Below, in pieces: positions 63,363 to 64,000 of a DNA stretch of 64,000 nt. Every line of letters begins with the position of its first letter. Position 1 is the stretch's first letter. The translations under genes and the position numbers were made by a program. The notes under the pieces were generated by a model. That model saw nothing but the letters and a program-made list of their open reading frames with translations, did no database searches and was not told where the DNA came from. Source of the DNA: an uncultured Pseudodesulfovibrio sp. (GTDB taxonomy: Bacteria > Desulfobacterota > Desulfovibrionia > Desulfovibrionales > Desulfovibrionaceae); NCBI RefSeq assembly GCF_963677845.1, contig NZ_OY782498.1, positions 3,045,518 to 3,109,517 on the forward strand, read 5' to 3'.

Positions 63363-64000
63363 TCAAAGTCGACGAGCGGATTCAGGAGTCAAAACGACCT
63401 TTCCAGACAAGGCTTGGTCTATACGATCCAAGGCTGCCTGTTTGCCCGAGGGCAAACGCACCTTGAGCGGAAGATAATTGGAAGCGTGATTGGCAAGAAA
63501 CAGCCCACGTGTCAGAGTCAAACCAGACAACATCTCCCGAATCTCGATTAACATACCAACACCGTCCGGCAACTCGAATTCTCCACGTTCCCATCGGTCA
63601 TGCAAAGGAGTACCCGGCACAAGCATCAGGCTGAGTGCGCCCACCTGATCCGGGTCCATTTCGCTCAAGGCGCGAGCTGTTTCACGGGCATGCGCGGCAG
63701 ACCGCTCCACTCCGCCCAAACCATTGATAACCGTCACATTAAGTTTCAATCCGGCCTCTCTCACACGCCGCCCTTGGGCTACTATAAAAGCGGAATCTCC
63801 ATTCTTATTCATGGCTTTGAGTATCTGATCATCACCAGACTCCAATCCCATATAAACGATGCCCAATCCCAAATCCCGAAGTTCCTGAAGCTCGGTATCG
63901 GACTTACGCTTGAGACTCTTCGCATTGGCATACACCCCCACTCGTGTAACCCATGGAAGATGCTTGCGAAGGAGTAACAAAATCTCTGCCAGTCGTTTAT
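63363..64000 (-). CDS. Radical SAM protein, C-terminal part (cut by the window edge)
   Basis: About 212 aa are present; the frame is open to the right edge. The visible part is the second half of a radical-SAM barrel (LGLGIVYMGLESGDDQILKAMNK, LNVTVINGLGG) and a C-terminal segment, in the class related to COG1032/oxygen-independent coproporphyrinogen-type enzymes. The CxxxCxxC motif lies outside the window. Convergent with the amidohydrolase gene, 6 bp apart. Confidence 0.8.
   Translation of the reverse strand, partial: KRLAEILLLLRKHLPWVTRVGVYANAKSLKRKSDTELQELRDLGLGIVYMGLESGDDQILKAMNKNGDSAFIVAQGRRVREAGLKLNVTVINGLGGVERSAAHARETARALSEMDPDQVGALSLMLVPGTPLHDRWERGEFELPDGVGMLIEIREMLSGLTLTRGLFLANHASNYLPLKVRLPSGKQAALDRIDQALSGKVVLTPESARRL

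Overview
The window looks like part of the chromosome of a sulfate-reducing deltaproteobacterium of the Desulfovibrio/Pseudodesulfovibrio type. This is inferred from gene content: a DhnA-type aldolase of the kind used for aromatic amino acids in Desulfovibrio, a DUF116 protein, QueH, molybdenum-cofactor genes, a molybdopterin oxidoreductase, a probable selenocysteine-containing DsbA-family protein, and a family of long intergenic hairpin repeats. No rRNA, tRNA, CRISPR array, integrase or transposase was seen.

Layout. 1-6.1 kb: a minus-strand operon of T7-like virion genes (tail nozzle, small virion protein, tail fibre adaptor, large appendage protein). 6.5-25.3 kb: host genes, including a FAD oxidoreductase, an aminopeptidase, a minus-strand block hisS-aspS-def-fmt-DUF116-queH-hemW-VOC-sfsA, a rhodanese plus TSUP permease, a molybdopterin oxidoreductase and an RsmB-type methyltransferase. 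25.4-26.1 kb: an outer-membrane beta-barrel gene whose signal peptide is out of frame across an A7 tract. 26.2-26.8 kb: a lone T7 gp11-like tail gene. 27-43.8 kb: host genes (asparaginase, selenoprotein candidate with a structured upstream RNA, Sir2, galE, chemoreceptor, mobB/moeA, pstSCA with a Pho box, glycosyltransferase, acyl-CoA synthetase/GNAT fusion). 44-49.5 kb: an Asn-rich repeat protein, a gp13-like GNAT-fold protein, a large terminase with intact catalytic residues, then a host TPR lipoprotein and a two-gene lysis module. 49.8-56.3 kb: host genes. 56.3-57.8 kb: a stop-interrupted HTH gene, a DUF5675 peptidase-like gene and a divergent S24-type repressor. 57.8-64 kb: host genes.

The main result is that recognisable parts of a T7-like podovirus (tail tube, nozzle, fibre, internal-protein-like genes, terminase, holin, peptidoglycan enzyme, repressor) are spread in at least four blocks over 57 kb. 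Ordinary metabolic and translation genes lie between them, there are no replication or integration genes, and nearly all the reading frames are open. This is the arrangement expected of a domesticated, multi-locus gene transfer agent or similar tail/phage-derived particle, not of a normal prophage. Portal, capsid and scaffold are not in the window, so the proposal stays an inference.

The second result is a probable FrnE/DsbA-like selenoprotein (28085-28711). An in-frame UGA replaces the first active-site cysteine and is followed by a hairpin that fits a bacterial SECIS. A structured RNA with its own terminator lies just upstream on the same strand.
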